A stretch of DNA of 64,000 nt, taken from the NCBI GenBank assembly GCA_963643505.1, contig CAVIKF010000008.1, positions 7,273-71,272 on the forward strand, given 5' to 3'. The number at the start of each line of letters is the position of its first letter. Position 1 is the first letter of the stretch. The stretch is from CAVEFW01 sp963643505 (lineage in GTDB: Bacteria; Actinomycetota; Coriobacteriia; Coriobacteriales; Eggerthellaceae). Below, in pieces: positions 19,223-27,736 of this stretch. The translations under genes and the position numbers were made by a program. Under the pieces are notes generated by a model. The model saw nothing but the letters and a program-made list of their open reading frames with translations. It searched no databases and had not been told where the DNA came from.

Positions 19223-20251
19223 ATGAAATCGGCAAACAAACTTTTTGCTCATGTGCTTACTATCGTACTTGCGGTGACGTGTGTGCATGTCCCCGTAGGG
19301 TTTGCTTGGGCGGATGTCCCTGTTGCAATGGACAAAGGGATGAGCGTTGTCGCATCGGATGTGTCGAACGCGTCGAGCGCGAGTACGGTCGCGGCAAACG
19401 TGTCGAGCGCGAGTACGGTCGCGGCGAGTACGGGTGTGAGCTCATCAAGTACGACTGTTGCTAAGTCTACCAAGACGACCGCGGATCTCGATTGGTACCC
19501 CAAGGACCCGTCCTCGTTCCAAGACTTCCATAACACCACCGCCTCGCGTGTCATTGACAACGCAGATTTGCTTACCGACGCGGAGGAGGCAGAGCTTGCG
19601 GCCCATATCGCTGACATGACGGCACGTACCGGCCTCGACTTCATCCTTTTGACGGATACGTCTTCCTATGGCTTGACGCGCGATTTGTACGCGGCGGATT
19701 TCTACCAGTTCAATGGCTATGGGTTGGGCGATAACTATTCGGGCGTCATCTATTTTGTGTGCATGGAGCGCGATAATCGCGGCTTCTATACCGCGGCGCG
19801 AGGGGATGCGCGTACGTTGCTTACGGAAAACAACGTCAACGCCATGGACGACAAGACCTACGATCTGTTCGTCGACGGTGACTACGCCAAGGCAATCAGG
19901 ACCCAATTCGATAGTCTCGACAGTCTTTACACCAACGGCAGCCTCCCGATTGATCGCACGCCATTCCTTATCGCCGGTGTCATCGCGATCGTTATCGGCC
20001 TCATCGGAGGATTCGTAAACTTGAGCAAGAAGCGCAGGCAGATGAAGACCGTGGAGACGGCGACGAATGCGAGCATCTACAGCAATCGCGGCCTGACCTT
20101 GACAAACAACCTCGATGTCAAGTTCAACACCGTGGTCACGCGCACGAAACGCGAGTCGGACGACAACCATGGAGGAGGCGGCTCAAGCTACTCGGGCGGA
20201 TTTTCCAGCAGCGGTGGTGGCTCGTTTAGTGGCGGAGGCCGTAGTTTTTAG
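19223..20251 (+). CDS. TPM-domain (TLP18.3/Psb32/MOLO-1-like) secreted membrane protein
   Basis: A 342-residue protein. The ATG at 19223 follows AAAGGGGG. The frame could begin at a TTG two codons earlier. Residues 1-30 are a signal peptide (cleavage near FAWA). A low-complexity segment (about 45-85) contains a perfect coding repeat, SSASTVAA. Residues about 110-230 match the TPM fold (VIDNADLLTDAEEAEL, GVIYFVCMERD, FYTAARGDA). A transmembrane helix lies at about 252-270. The cytoplasmic tail ends in a Gly/Ser-rich sequence (SSSGGGSFSGGGRSF) typical of this family. The role is unclear. Family members have been linked to membrane-protein quality control and phosphatase-like activity. The gene is coupled to the zinc-ribbon gene upstream. 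Confidence 0.88.
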   Translation: MKSANKLFAHVLTIVLAVTCVHVPVGFAWADVPVAMDKGMSVVASDVSNASSASTVAANVSSASTVAASTGVSSSSTTVAKSTKTTADLDWYPKDPSSFQDFHNTTASRVIDNADLLTDAEEAELAAHIADMTARTGLDFILLTDTSSYGLTRDLYAADFYQFNGYGLGDNYSGVIYFVCMERDNRGFYTAARGDARTLLTENNVNAMDDKTYDLFVDGDYAKAIRTQFDSLDSLYTNGSLPIDRTPFLIAGVIAIVIGLIGGFVNLSKKRRQMKTVETATNASIYSNRGLTLTNNLDVKFNTVVTRTKRESDDNHGGGGSSYSGGFSSSGGGSFSGGGRSF

Positions 20252-20597
20252 CTGCACGGCGTCGCACGAAGTGGCGTTTGGCGGTTCGCGCATTGAAACC
20301 ATTGCCCGGGAAATTACCAAATTCACAGCATTGGTAAACGGAGAACTCGGAGTTTGTATCGAAAAGCCCTTTTAGTAACAATGTGGCAGGTTATTCGCTT
20401 AAATCATACTAACTCATGTTAGCGTATGCAGGGGGGGTAACGGAAATGCTGAGGGACGTATGCCCGACGCATGATGGAGCTTCGGTGTGCTGACAACCGG
20501 ATGGCCGGGAAGGTCGCCTAGAAGACGCCTTAGAATCAAAAACAGATTCTAGGAGGTTATACCCACGTTCGGCACGCTATTGAGGGGAGATCCCCAT
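20252..20597 (+). promoter_or_regulatory. Long leader of the signalling operon with putative promoter, inverted repeats and a conserved 3' motif
   Basis: This 346-bp gap precedes the Hpt/kinase operon. A weak promoter candidate is GTGGCA (20383-20388), a 16-bp spacer and CATACT (20405-20410). CTAAC-4-GTTAG (20409-20422) overlaps its -10 side. Further on, TAGAATC (20531-20537) pairs with GATTCTA (20545-20551) as a hairpin. The run GATTCTAGG, 11 variable bases, ACGTTCGGCAC (20545-20575) recurs at 31246-31276 with identical spacing. GGGGAGATCCCC (20584-20595) is a small hairpin next to the start codon. Taken together it may be a structured regulatory leader. The core sequences of the class I c-di-GMP riboswitch were not found. 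Confidence 0.45.
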
Positions 20598-20963
20598 ATG
20601 AATGACCATATGAACGACCTGGGGCAATTTTACGACGCCGTCGGTGCGAATGCCGATGAGGTTATCGGTCGTTTGGGTGGCGATCCGACATTGGCGATGC
20701 ACTTTCTAGCAAAATTTCAGGAGGATAGCAGTTTCCGCGCACTTTGCGCCGCTTTGGATGGTGGCGACGTAGAAACTGCATTCCGTGCGGCGCACACGCT
20801 CAAGGGCGTTTGTGCGAACCTCGGTCTGCAAACGCTCTTTTCCAAGGCGTCAGATGTGACCGAGTTGCTTCGTGCCGGTGAGATGGAGAACGCCAAACGT
20901 GCCCTGCCTGCCCTTGAGGCGGAGTACAACCACGTTTGCGTCCTGCTCGCAGGGCTGTGTTGA
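20598..20963 (+). CDS. Histidine phosphotransfer (Hpt) domain protein
   Basis: A 121-residue single-domain protein. The start at 20598 sits 8 bp after AGGGGAG. His66 in the motif AAHTLKG is the predicted phospho-acceptor, with the usual downstream helix (FSKASDVTELLR). Free-standing Hpt proteins carry phosphate between receiver domains, and here it is the first gene of an operon encoding two hybrid kinases and a receiver-HD-GYP protein. It is therefore probably the shuttle that lets the kinases' C-terminal receivers reach the HD-GYP receiver. The next gene begins 45 bp downstream on the same strand. Confidence 0.9.
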   Translation: MNDHMNDLGQFYDAVGANADEVIGRLGGDPTLAMHFLAKFQEDSSFRALCAALDGGDVETAFRAAHTLKGVCANLGLQTLFSKASDVTELLRAGEMENAKRALPALEAEYNHVCVLLAGLC

Positions 20964-21008
20964 ACAAATCCGACATGCCGAAAAGACTAAACCTGTAACG
21001 GAGGATAT

Positions 21009-22892
21009 ATGAACAATACGCTATCCAGTTACCTCGTGTGCTCAGCCCTCATGGTCATAATTATGGGTACTCTTGCGGTCCGCTCGTTTTCGGCGGTTTC
21101 GGATAGAAAAAGTCGCGTTCGTACGCAGTTCCTCATCGGTATGACAGCGCTGTACGTTATTGTCGACTTCGTTTTCATCGCCTGTCATCTTTCGGGGGGA
21201 CTCACGGTAGATGCTTGGACGGTCGTTGCCTTCGTCTTTTATCTGGTCTACACCTTGCTACCGTTTGGGTGGCACTTATTTGTACGTAACTTTGTTGGAA
21301 GCACATTCGGATTGATATTCCGCAGGTTGGAGTTGGTCCCGATCGTGGTTTTGCTCGGCATGGTCGTCGCAACGCCATTTACAGGCGCTCTATACTATTT
21401 CGATGACGCCGGTATGTACGCGAGAGGCCCTCTTTACGACGCCTACTCTATACTTAACTATTTCTACTATGCGGAGTGCATACTCGACCTACTGATTATC
21501 CTCATACGTCAAAAGCAGGGGGACGAGCGCTACGCTTTTCGGACGATGTTGATCTCGCTCATCATGTTGGTTGGCGCGGTTGTCAACAGCTCGGTCCTCC
21601 CGGTAGGGACGATTCTCCCGTTCATGCCGTTTTGCTCGGTAGTGGTCACAATGTTTGCGTTCTATTTCATTGCGGCAAAAGACAGCGATTTGCTCAAGGA
21701 ACGTCAGGAGAAGGCGATTCAGACGGCGCTGAAAGAGGCGCGGGAGGCGAATCAGGCGAAGACCATTTTCCTCTCCCGCGTGAGCCACGATATCCGTACT
21801 CCTATGAATGCCATCATCAATCTGACGGAGTTGGCACGGCAGGAGAACGACCCCGCTCGCGTGCACGAGTATCTGAACAAGATGGCGGTCTCCGGTAAAT
21901 TCCTGCTCGTTTTGATCAACGACATTTTGGATATGAGTCGTATCGAAAGCGGCGAGCTGACGCTTCACAGGGAAAGCCTGACCCGCTCTGAATTTCTCGC
22001 CACGGTGGAAACGATCATCTGCCCGCTGATGGAGGAAAAACATATCAACTTCCACAGCGAGTTGAACCCCGGGGAATACACCATTCTCGTGGACAAGATG
22101 CGTTTCAACCAGATATTCTTCAACCTGCTCGCCAACGCCGCAAAATTCACGCCGGAGGGCGGCGATGTCTGGTTTGAGGTTACGAATCTCGAGGCCGCGG
22201 ACAACAGGCTCAAGATTAAATTCGTCGTGCGCGACAACGGTATCGGTATGAGCGAGGAATTCCAACAGCACTTGTTCGAGCCGTTTGCGCAGGAATCCTC
22301 TAAGCTCAACGAAAAGAAGCAGGGTACGGGTCTTGGTCTGTCCATCGTCAAAAACCTTGTGGACACGATAGGCGGCACAATCTCTGTCAAGAGCAAGCTA
22401 GGCGAGGGAACGGAATTCGTCGTCATGTTCGAAGTGGACATCCTCGCGCGGGAGGGCGCTTCTTCTTCTTCTTCTTCTTCTTCTGCCGTTTCCTCGTCGC
22501 TGGACGGGTTACGTGTTCTGTTGGTGGAGGACAATGAAACGAACACCTATGTGGCGAAGATTATCCTAGAAAAGGTCGGATGCGTCGTTAGCACGGCGGA
22601 GAACGGGCAGGAGGCAGTGGACGCCTTTTCTGCGAGCGAGCCGAACACATTCGACGCGATTCTGATGGATGTGCGTATGCCCGTGATGGACGGGATTGAG
22701 GCGACAAAGGCCATCCGCGCTCTCGATCGCCCCGACGCTGCGAGCGTCGCAATCGTTGCCATGACCGCCGACACATTCGACGACGAGCGTAAAAATATGC
22801 TCGAAATCGGCATGAACTATCATCTGCCTAAACCCATTGACGCACAAATGCTTTATGAGATATTGCAAACCTGCTCTCACCGTCCAGATTGA
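21009..22892 (+). CDS. Membrane hybrid histidine kinase with C-terminal receiver
   Basis: A 627-residue protein. Residues 1-235 contain about seven hydrophobic segments, forming a membrane-embedded sensor. A short linker leads to a HisKA domain with phospho-acceptor His260 (VSHDIRTPMNAI). The HATPase domain has the N box NLLANAAKFTPEG, the G1 box DNGIGM and the G2 box GTGLGLSIV. Eight consecutive TCT serine codons (485-492) lie in the linker. A receiver domain (about 500-620) has Asp554 in ILMDVRMPVMDG. All catalytic elements look intact. The downstream GGDEF gene starts 11 bp after the stop, implying co-transcription. Signal from this kinase probably passes through its own receiver to the Hpt protein. 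Confidence 0.93.
   Translation: MNNTLSSYLVCSALMVIIMGTLAVRSFSAVSDRKSRVRTQFLIGMTALYVIVDFVFIACHLSGGLTVDAWTVVAFVFYLVYTLLPFGWHLFVRNFVGSTFGLIFRRLELVPIVVLLGMVVATPFTGALYYFDDAGMYARGPLYDAYSILNYFYYAECILDLLIILIRQKQGDERYAFRTMLISLIMLVGAVVNSSVLPVGTILPFMPFCSVVVTMFAFYFIAAKDSDLLKERQEKAIQTALKEAREANQAKTIFLSRVSHDIRTPMNAIINLTELARQENDPARVHEYLNKMAVSGKFLLVLINDILDMSRIESGELTLHRESLTRSEFLATVETIICPLMEEKHINFHSELNPGEYTILVDKMRFNQIFFNLLANAAKFTPEGGDVWFEVTNLEAADNRLKIKFVVRDNGIGMSEEFQQHLFEPFAQESSKLNEKKQGTGLGLSIVKNLVDTIGGTISVKSKLGEGTEFVVMFEVDILAREGASSSSSSSSAVSSSLDGLRVLLVEDNETNTYVAKIILEKVGCVVSTAENGQEAVDAFSASEPNTFDAILMDVRMPVMDGIEATKAIRALDRPDAASVAIVAMTADTFDDERKNMLEIGMNYHLPKPIDAQMLYEILQTCSHRPD
22461..22484 (+). repeat. (TCT)8 microsatellite in the kinase-receiver linker
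   Basis: Eight perfect TCT triplets encode Ser485-Ser492. Because the unit is a codon, slippage would change linker length without breaking the frame. Confidence 0.9.
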
Positions 22893-22903
22893 GTGGATGA
22901 AAC

Positions 22904-24136
22904 ATGCAAACAGGTTTGACAGCAGGCTACTATGCAGAAATTGATATTCTGTGTGTGCTCATTTTGGGACTTTTGGCCGTCAAGACGATAGGCTCTAGTT
23001 TTATCAGTGAGCAAAAGCGGAGTTATACCGTTGTGTTGCTGTGTCACATTGTTTTTGCCATAAGTGATCTGGTCTGGATATTCAACAACGGTTTTCTTCC
23101 GCTTTTGGGGGTTTTCCCGAAATACGGGGTCGCCCTCAGTTATCTGGCCAACTCTCTGAACGTGATTGCTTCCGGTGTGACCGGGTTTGCATGGCTGGCT
23201 TTTTCAGAGATCATTCAGAAGCACAACATCTTGAAGGATCGGAAAAAGTTGGCACTGTATTTGTTGCCGCTCGTTATCCTTGTGCTTTTGACCGCAACGA
23301 CATGGTTCACGCACATCATGTTTTCCGTTTCCGAACAGGGCGAGTTTTCCCGCGGCGTAGGCTATGTCATACAGGTGATCGTATCCATGGGATACATTGT
23401 TCTTGCAACGGTTCGTTCTTTGCGACGCACGAGGCAAAAAATCACCATGAAAGAGCGACAAGAGGCACGCGCTGTTGCGGCGTTTATTAAGCTGCCGCTT
23501 TGTGGCATTTTGTTGCAGCTGTTGTTCCCTGAGATGCAGATGTTGTTTCTTGGCACCGTTGCGGCGTTGGTGGAGGTTTTCATCGCCCTTCAGCATACGC
23601 AGGTGCTTATAGACCCGCTTACGGGCCTGAACAACCGTATGATCCTTGACCAAAAGGCAGAGGAGGCCATCCGTGCTTGGAACGGTGAGCAGGAGGAGTT
23701 GTATCTGTTGCTCATCGATGCGAATGACTTTAAGCAAATCAACGACAAATACGGTCATGTGACCGGAGACCTTGTATTGAAGATGATAGCCGGCGTGCTT
23801 CAAAAGCTTTGTGGTGACAAGGACTACCTATGTCGTTACGGTGGTGATGAGTTCGTAGTTTTGCTTCATATGCCGAGCGGTGAGGGTTGCACGCAGATCG
23901 CTCATAGGATTGATGAGGACCTCGCGGCCCTCGATGCTCCGTGTCGGATATCCGTTTCTGTGGGTGCTTGTCGATACACACCGGATATAGAGGGCTTGGA
24001 AGAGTTCATTAAAAGAGCGGATGAGGATATGTACCGCATAAAAGCCGCTAAGAAGTCGGCCGCTAAGAAGTCGGCTGACATGCGCGAAAAGGATAATGGC
24101 GAAAGAGACGCAAGCAAAAAGATAGATAGAAGGTAG
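22904..24136 (+). CDS. Membrane diguanylate cyclase (GGDEF)
   Basis: A 410-residue protein. About seven hydrophobic segments (residues 1-220) resemble the membrane sensor of the adjacent kinase. The GGDEF domain (about 240-385) has DPLTGLNNR at its start, the substrate region IDANDFKQINDKYGH, an intact signature GGDEF at 313-317 and the trailing ADEDMYR. It should make cyclic-di-GMP from two GTP at the inner membrane face. No RxxD inhibitory site is present five residues before the signature (the local sequence is DKDYLCRYGGDEF), so product inhibition through that site is not expected. The C-terminus has a KKSAAKKSA repeat. Co-occurrence with an HD-GYP phosphodiesterase suggests matched synthesis and breakdown. 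Confidence 0.92.
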   Translation: MQTGLTAGYYAEIDILCVLILGLLAVKTIGSSFISEQKRSYTVVLLCHIVFAISDLVWIFNNGFLPLLGVFPKYGVALSYLANSLNVIASGVTGFAWLAFSEIIQKHNILKDRKKLALYLLPLVILVLLTATTWFTHIMFSVSEQGEFSRGVGYVIQVIVSMGYIVLATVRSLRRTRQKITMKERQEARAVAAFIKLPLCGILLQLLFPEMQMLFLGTVAALVEVFIALQHTQVLIDPLTGLNNRMILDQKAEEAIRAWNGEQEELYLLLIDANDFKQINDKYGHVTGDLVLKMIAGVLQKLCGDKDYLCRYGGDEFVVLLHMPSGEGCTQIAHRIDEDLAALDAPCRISVSVGACRYTPDIEGLEEFIKRADEDMYRIKAAKKSAAKKSADMREKDNGERDASKKIDRR

Positions 24137-24167
24137 ATGGCAAAACTTCCCTGAGAGGACGAATGAT

Positions 24168-25664
24168 TTGGAAAAAAGCAGAATCCTGATTGCTGATGAC
24201 GCTGAACTGAATCGTGAGATGCTCAGCCAAATGTTGGGCGAGCAGTATGACTTTGCATACGCTTGCAACGGCGTGGAGGCTGTAGAGCTGCTCGGTAGCG
24301 GCGCATCGATTGACCTTGTCCTGTTGGACGTGAATATGCCGGAGATGGACGGCTTTGAAGTGTTGCGCGTTATGAACGAGCGGCACTGGATCGAGGAGTT
24401 TCCCGTCATCATCATCTCAGCGGAACACGGGGTAGATTTCATCACGCAGGCCTATCAGCTCGGTGCGGTGGACTATATCAGTCGTCCTTTCCATGCTGTC
24501 GTGGTGCAACGACGAGTGGAAAACACCCTGCTCGTGTACTCCAACCAAAAACGGCTGATTCGCCTGGTCGGAAACCAGGTGTACGAGCGGGAAAATGTTA
24601 ACAACGCGATGATCAACATATTCAGCAACATCATCGAGCTGCGTAACCACGAATCCGGCAGCCATACGCTAAACGTGCAGACAATCACCGATTTGTTGCT
24701 GCATAGGCTGATCGAGCTGACGGACCGCTACGGGCTGACAAAGGCGGACATTTCCCTCATCTCGTCGTTGTCCGCGCTACACGACATCGGCAAGATCAAG
24801 ATCCCCGAGGAAATCCTTAACAAGCCGGGCAAGCTTACCGCCGAGGAACAGGCTCTGATGAAAACCCACACCATCGAGGGCGACCGTATCTTGAGTAACT
24901 CCGAATTGGATCAGAGCAGCCAGTTCGTCCGCACGGCGCGTGACATATGCCGTTGGCACCACGAGAAGTATGATGGAGGCGGCTATCCTGACGGTTTGGT
25001 GGGCGACGATATCCCCATCTCCGCGCAGGTTGTGTCGATGGCGGACATCTACGACGCATTGACCAGCGAGCGGTGCTACAAGTCAGCCATCCCGCATGAG
25101 AGGGCGATGGAGATGCTCACCGGTGGCGAGTGCGGTGCGTTCAACCCCCTGTTGTTGCAATGCCTGACCGACGTCTCCGCCTCGCTCAAGGAGCTTAAGG
25201 AAAGCAGCGGGCGCTACGACTACCAAAGCAGCGCGGCCTACGTCGCGGACGAGCTTCTCGCGGATGATAGTTTGCCGCAGGATAATGCGCTGCGTCGCAT
25301 GCTTGACAACGAGCGCATGAAGAAGGACTTCTTTATGGGTTGCAGCGGCGGTGTTCTTTTCGAGTATGACCGGCCCTTGCACAAGGTCACCTTCATCAAT
25401 CAATTGGGAGACAATGCGGGAAAGCGCAGGGTGATCTATGCCTCGCGAGACGGCGTGGACAAGATTATGCCCGTGGAGCATTGGAACGAACTGAAGGAGA
25501 AGTTGCAACACACCACGCATGATGAGCCGGACATCACAACGGATGTCGTTCTCCAATTGGACGGGGATCGCCGCTCTTACCGCGCCAAGGCGATGGCGAT
25601 TTGGCCCGAGCGTGGCACGGAGTATATCAGCGTGGTGGGGCAGCTCCTGCCAACCTCAATGTAG
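24168..25664 (+). CDS. Response regulator with HD-GYP c-di-GMP phosphodiesterase domain
   Basis: A 498-residue protein starting at TTG (24168) after GAGAGGA. An overlapping ATG at 24163 is out of frame. The receiver domain (about 4-125) has phospho-acceptor Asp54 (VLLDVNMPEMDG). The HD-GYP domain (about 150-340) keeps the metal-binding HD at 205-206 (ALHDIGKIKIP), HH in ICRWHHEKYDGGG and the signature GYP at 272-274. Residues about 380-498 form a PAS-like C-terminal region (FFMGCSGGVLFEYD). Cyclic-di-GMP hydrolysis controlled by phosphorylation is expected. With the GGDEF protein upstream and Hpt and kinases in the same operon, this is the likely output end of the phosphorelay. Confidence 0.93.
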   Translation: MEKSRILIADDAELNREMLSQMLGEQYDFAYACNGVEAVELLGSGASIDLVLLDVNMPEMDGFEVLRVMNERHWIEEFPVIIISAEHGVDFITQAYQLGAVDYISRPFHAVVVQRRVENTLLVYSNQKRLIRLVGNQVYERENVNNAMINIFSNIIELRNHESGSHTLNVQTITDLLLHRLIELTDRYGLTKADISLISSLSALHDIGKIKIPEEILNKPGKLTAEEQALMKTHTIEGDRILSNSELDQSSQFVRTARDICRWHHEKYDGGGYPDGLVGDDIPISAQVVSMADIYDALTSERCYKSAIPHERAMEMLTGGECGAFNPLLLQCLTDVSASLKELKESSGRYDYQSSAAYVADELLADDSLPQDNALRRMLDNERMKKDFFMGCSGGVLFEYDRPLHKVTFINQLGDNAGKRRVIYASRDGVDKIMPVEHWNELKEKLQHTTHDEPDITTDVVLQLDGDRRSYRAKAMAIWPERGTEYISVVGQLLPTSM

Positions 25665-25768
25665 AAACGCCAACATAACGCAGCAAAGTGAAAGGGAACG
25701 CACCGAGGCGAAAGCAGTCAAAATCCGCAAAGGGAAGCAGTCAAAACTCGTAGAGAGGAGAAAGCAGA

Positions 25769-27604
25769 ATGAAACGACGGAGAAGAATCGCACTACTATT
25801 GGTAATGGCATGCGTCGCATTTCTGCTGATTGGCTGCAGCGGGAATACGACGGAGAACGGGTCCGCCAAAACGGGCGAACACGAGCCGATTACCATCATG
25901 GATGCGCAACGGGATTACACCAAGTTGATCGAGCTTGTGCACGAGAAATATCCCGAGATCAATATCGAGGTCGTCCCCTACCGAGGACGCAACATGTCGG
26001 CGTATTGCAAACAACAGCTTGAAACGGGGATCATGCCCGACATCTACTCCACCACGCAGGCTTGGGACGCCGATCTGCAAAAGGAAAACCTCATCGACCT
26101 TAGCCAGTATGCTGTCTGCGAGCTTTACAACACGGCGCGGTTGGAGGAATGCGTTGTGGACGGCGGTGTGTATTTGCTGCCTTTTGACTACAGCATCACA
26201 GGGTTCTTGTGCAACAAGTCCTTGCTTGAGCGCAACGGCATCGCTATTCCGACGAGCTTCGCGCAAATGCGTGATGAAACGGCTCCCGCGCTGCAAGAAA
26301 AGGGCATCAAGGTTGCTGATTGCCTGTTGGATTTGCCGGGTTCTGCGTTCAACTACTTCTTCAACGTCAATGCCAGCAAATACATGAACACCGTTTCCGG
26401 CAGACAGTGGCGGGCCGCGTTCACCGATATGGACAACGATACGTGGGCTAGCGGCAATAAGAAGATGTCGGAGTGTTTGGATTATTTCCAACAGTGGATC
26501 GACTGCGGCTTGATTGTCAACGACGAGCGCAGCGGAGAATACTCTTCATGCTTGAATGACTTTACCAGTGGCAACGCGGCCTTCCTGGTCGGTACGGTAA
26601 AGCGGTTCACGCAAAATGACGACGGCACGGGTGACCAGTATGTGCTGATGCCTTGGCTTTCCGAGAACGGGGAGGACAATACCTATATCACGAGTCCGTC
26701 GCGTTTTTACGGTTTGAGCAAGGAGTTGGCGGAGAAAGGCAACGAGCAGAAGTTGGAGGATGCCCTGCATGTGCTCGAGGTGCTCTCCACTAACGAGGGT
26801 TACCTCGCCATCAACGGTGAAGATTCCACCAACATGTGCTCTATCAAGGATTTTGAGGTTGCTGAGGATTCGCCCTATGCCGAGGCGATAAAGCAGGTGA
26901 GTCTCGGTCATGCGATGAGTCTGATCTACACCGGTTGGGACAGCTACCTCGTTCCCTTCGGTGAGGCGACGGTGAGTTGGATCAGCGGCGAGAGTACCGG
27001 TGATGCGGCACTTGCCGCGCTCGATGAGGCGAAGCGTTCCGTGCAAGGGCAGGGCGGCGCCACCGTCTACGCCACGGTGACAGAGGAGTTGGATACCGTG
27101 CAGGCTGCCCAGTTGAGCGGGCAGATGTTCATGGAGGCGACCGGCGCGGATGCTGCGCTCATCTCCTACAACGTCTATAATCCCGAGATCCACGCCCTGA
27201 TGGAAAACAGCCTCGGTGCGAATGGCCATATCCTGCCGGGCAAGATGACCGAGGAATACATCACCGTCTTCTTGCCTACCGGATGGTATGACACGTTGGT
27301 GACGATAAAGCGGACCGGCAGCGAGATTGAGGAGATGGCCAAGGCGGGCGCGGACACGCGTGGCACAGGCTACAAGTACCCCTATGTGTTCATGACGGCC
27401 AACGGTCAGCCTCTTGAGGCCGACAAGACCTACACCGTGGTGGTGTGCGGATACAACAAGGATGAGAAGGAGACGCTCGGACTTACGGATACCGGTATCG
27501 TGGGTCTCGATGCTGCCAAGAAGTACCTGCAGAAAGCGGGCGAGGTGTCCGCGGCGACGCTGGACGAGTCGCTCGTGAAGTTCGTGGGTACGGCAGCAAA
27601 GTAG
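25769..27604 (+). CDS. Solute-binding lipoprotein fused to a 5'-nucleotidase C-terminal-like domain
   Basis: A 611-residue protein. The N-terminus is a lipoprotein signal with Cys23 in LLIGCSG. Residues about 35-430 look like a family 1 extracellular solute-binding protein (ITIMDAQRDYTKLIELVHEK, GIMPDIYST, FLVGTVKRF). From about residue 440 the sequence changes to the pattern of the 5'-nucleotidase C-terminal domain (ATGADAALISYN, EEYITVFLPTGWYDTLVTIK, ADKTYTVVVCGY). The N-terminal metallophosphatase domain of a true 5'-nucleotidase is missing, so catalysis is not expected. No permease genes are nearby. With a sensor kinase gene next, it more likely presents a ligand, possibly a nucleotide or sugar, to the kinase than feeds a transporter. 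The fusion is unusual. Confidence 0.82.
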   Translation: MKRRRRIALLLVMACVAFLLIGCSGNTTENGSAKTGEHEPITIMDAQRDYTKLIELVHEKYPEINIEVVPYRGRNMSAYCKQQLETGIMPDIYSTTQAWDADLQKENLIDLSQYAVCELYNTARLEECVVDGGVYLLPFDYSITGFLCNKSLLERNGIAIPTSFAQMRDETAPALQEKGIKVADCLLDLPGSAFNYFFNVNASKYMNTVSGRQWRAAFTDMDNDTWASGNKKMSECLDYFQQWIDCGLIVNDERSGEYSSCLNDFTSGNAAFLVGTVKRFTQNDDGTGDQYVLMPWLSENGEDNTYITSPSRFYGLSKELAEKGNEQKLEDALHVLEVLSTNEGYLAINGEDSTNMCSIKDFEVAEDSPYAEAIKQVSLGHAMSLIYTGWDSYLVPFGEATVSWISGESTGDAALAALDEAKRSVQGQGGATVYATVTEELDTVQAAQLSGQMFMEATGADAALISYNVYNPEIHALMENSLGANGHILPGKMTEEYITVFLPTGWYDTLVTIKRTGSEIEEMAKAGADTRGTGYKYPYVFMTANGQPLEADKTYTVVVCGYNKDEKETLGLTDTGIVGLDAAKKYLQKAGEVSAATLDESLVKFVGTAAK

Positions 27605-27736
27605 GATTGTACGGAAAGCGGCGTTTTCGGGTCGGGAAGGGCCCGCAGGCGCCGCAGCACGATTGTGCCGCACTGCCGGGAAGTACGAGTCTGTTGGCAT
27701 CGCAACACGGTAGGATTGCACACGATAGGATTGCAT
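27601..27736. repeat. Recurring GTAGGATTG motif between the lipoprotein and second kinase genes
   Basis: GTAGGATTGTAC (27601-27612) contains the TAG stop of the lipoprotein gene. It recurs as GTAGGATTGCAC (27710-27721) and ATAGGATTGCAT (27725-27736). The last copy carries the ATG of the kinase gene and supplies its AGGAT ribosome-binding sequence. Confidence 0.65.

Noticed and set aside
20584..20595. GGGGAGATCCCC hairpin as a terminator
   Set aside because: It lies at the ribosome-binding site directly before an ATG and has no T-run, so it is more likely to affect translation than termination.
20400..20597. Class I c-di-GMP riboswitch in the signalling-operon leader
   Set aside because: The expected core strings (GGCAAACC and GACGCAAAGC types) are not present. 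Only an unassigned structured leader can be claimed.
25769..27604. ABC sugar importer operon
   Set aside because: The binding protein has no permease or ATPase partner nearby. Its neighbours are signalling genes.
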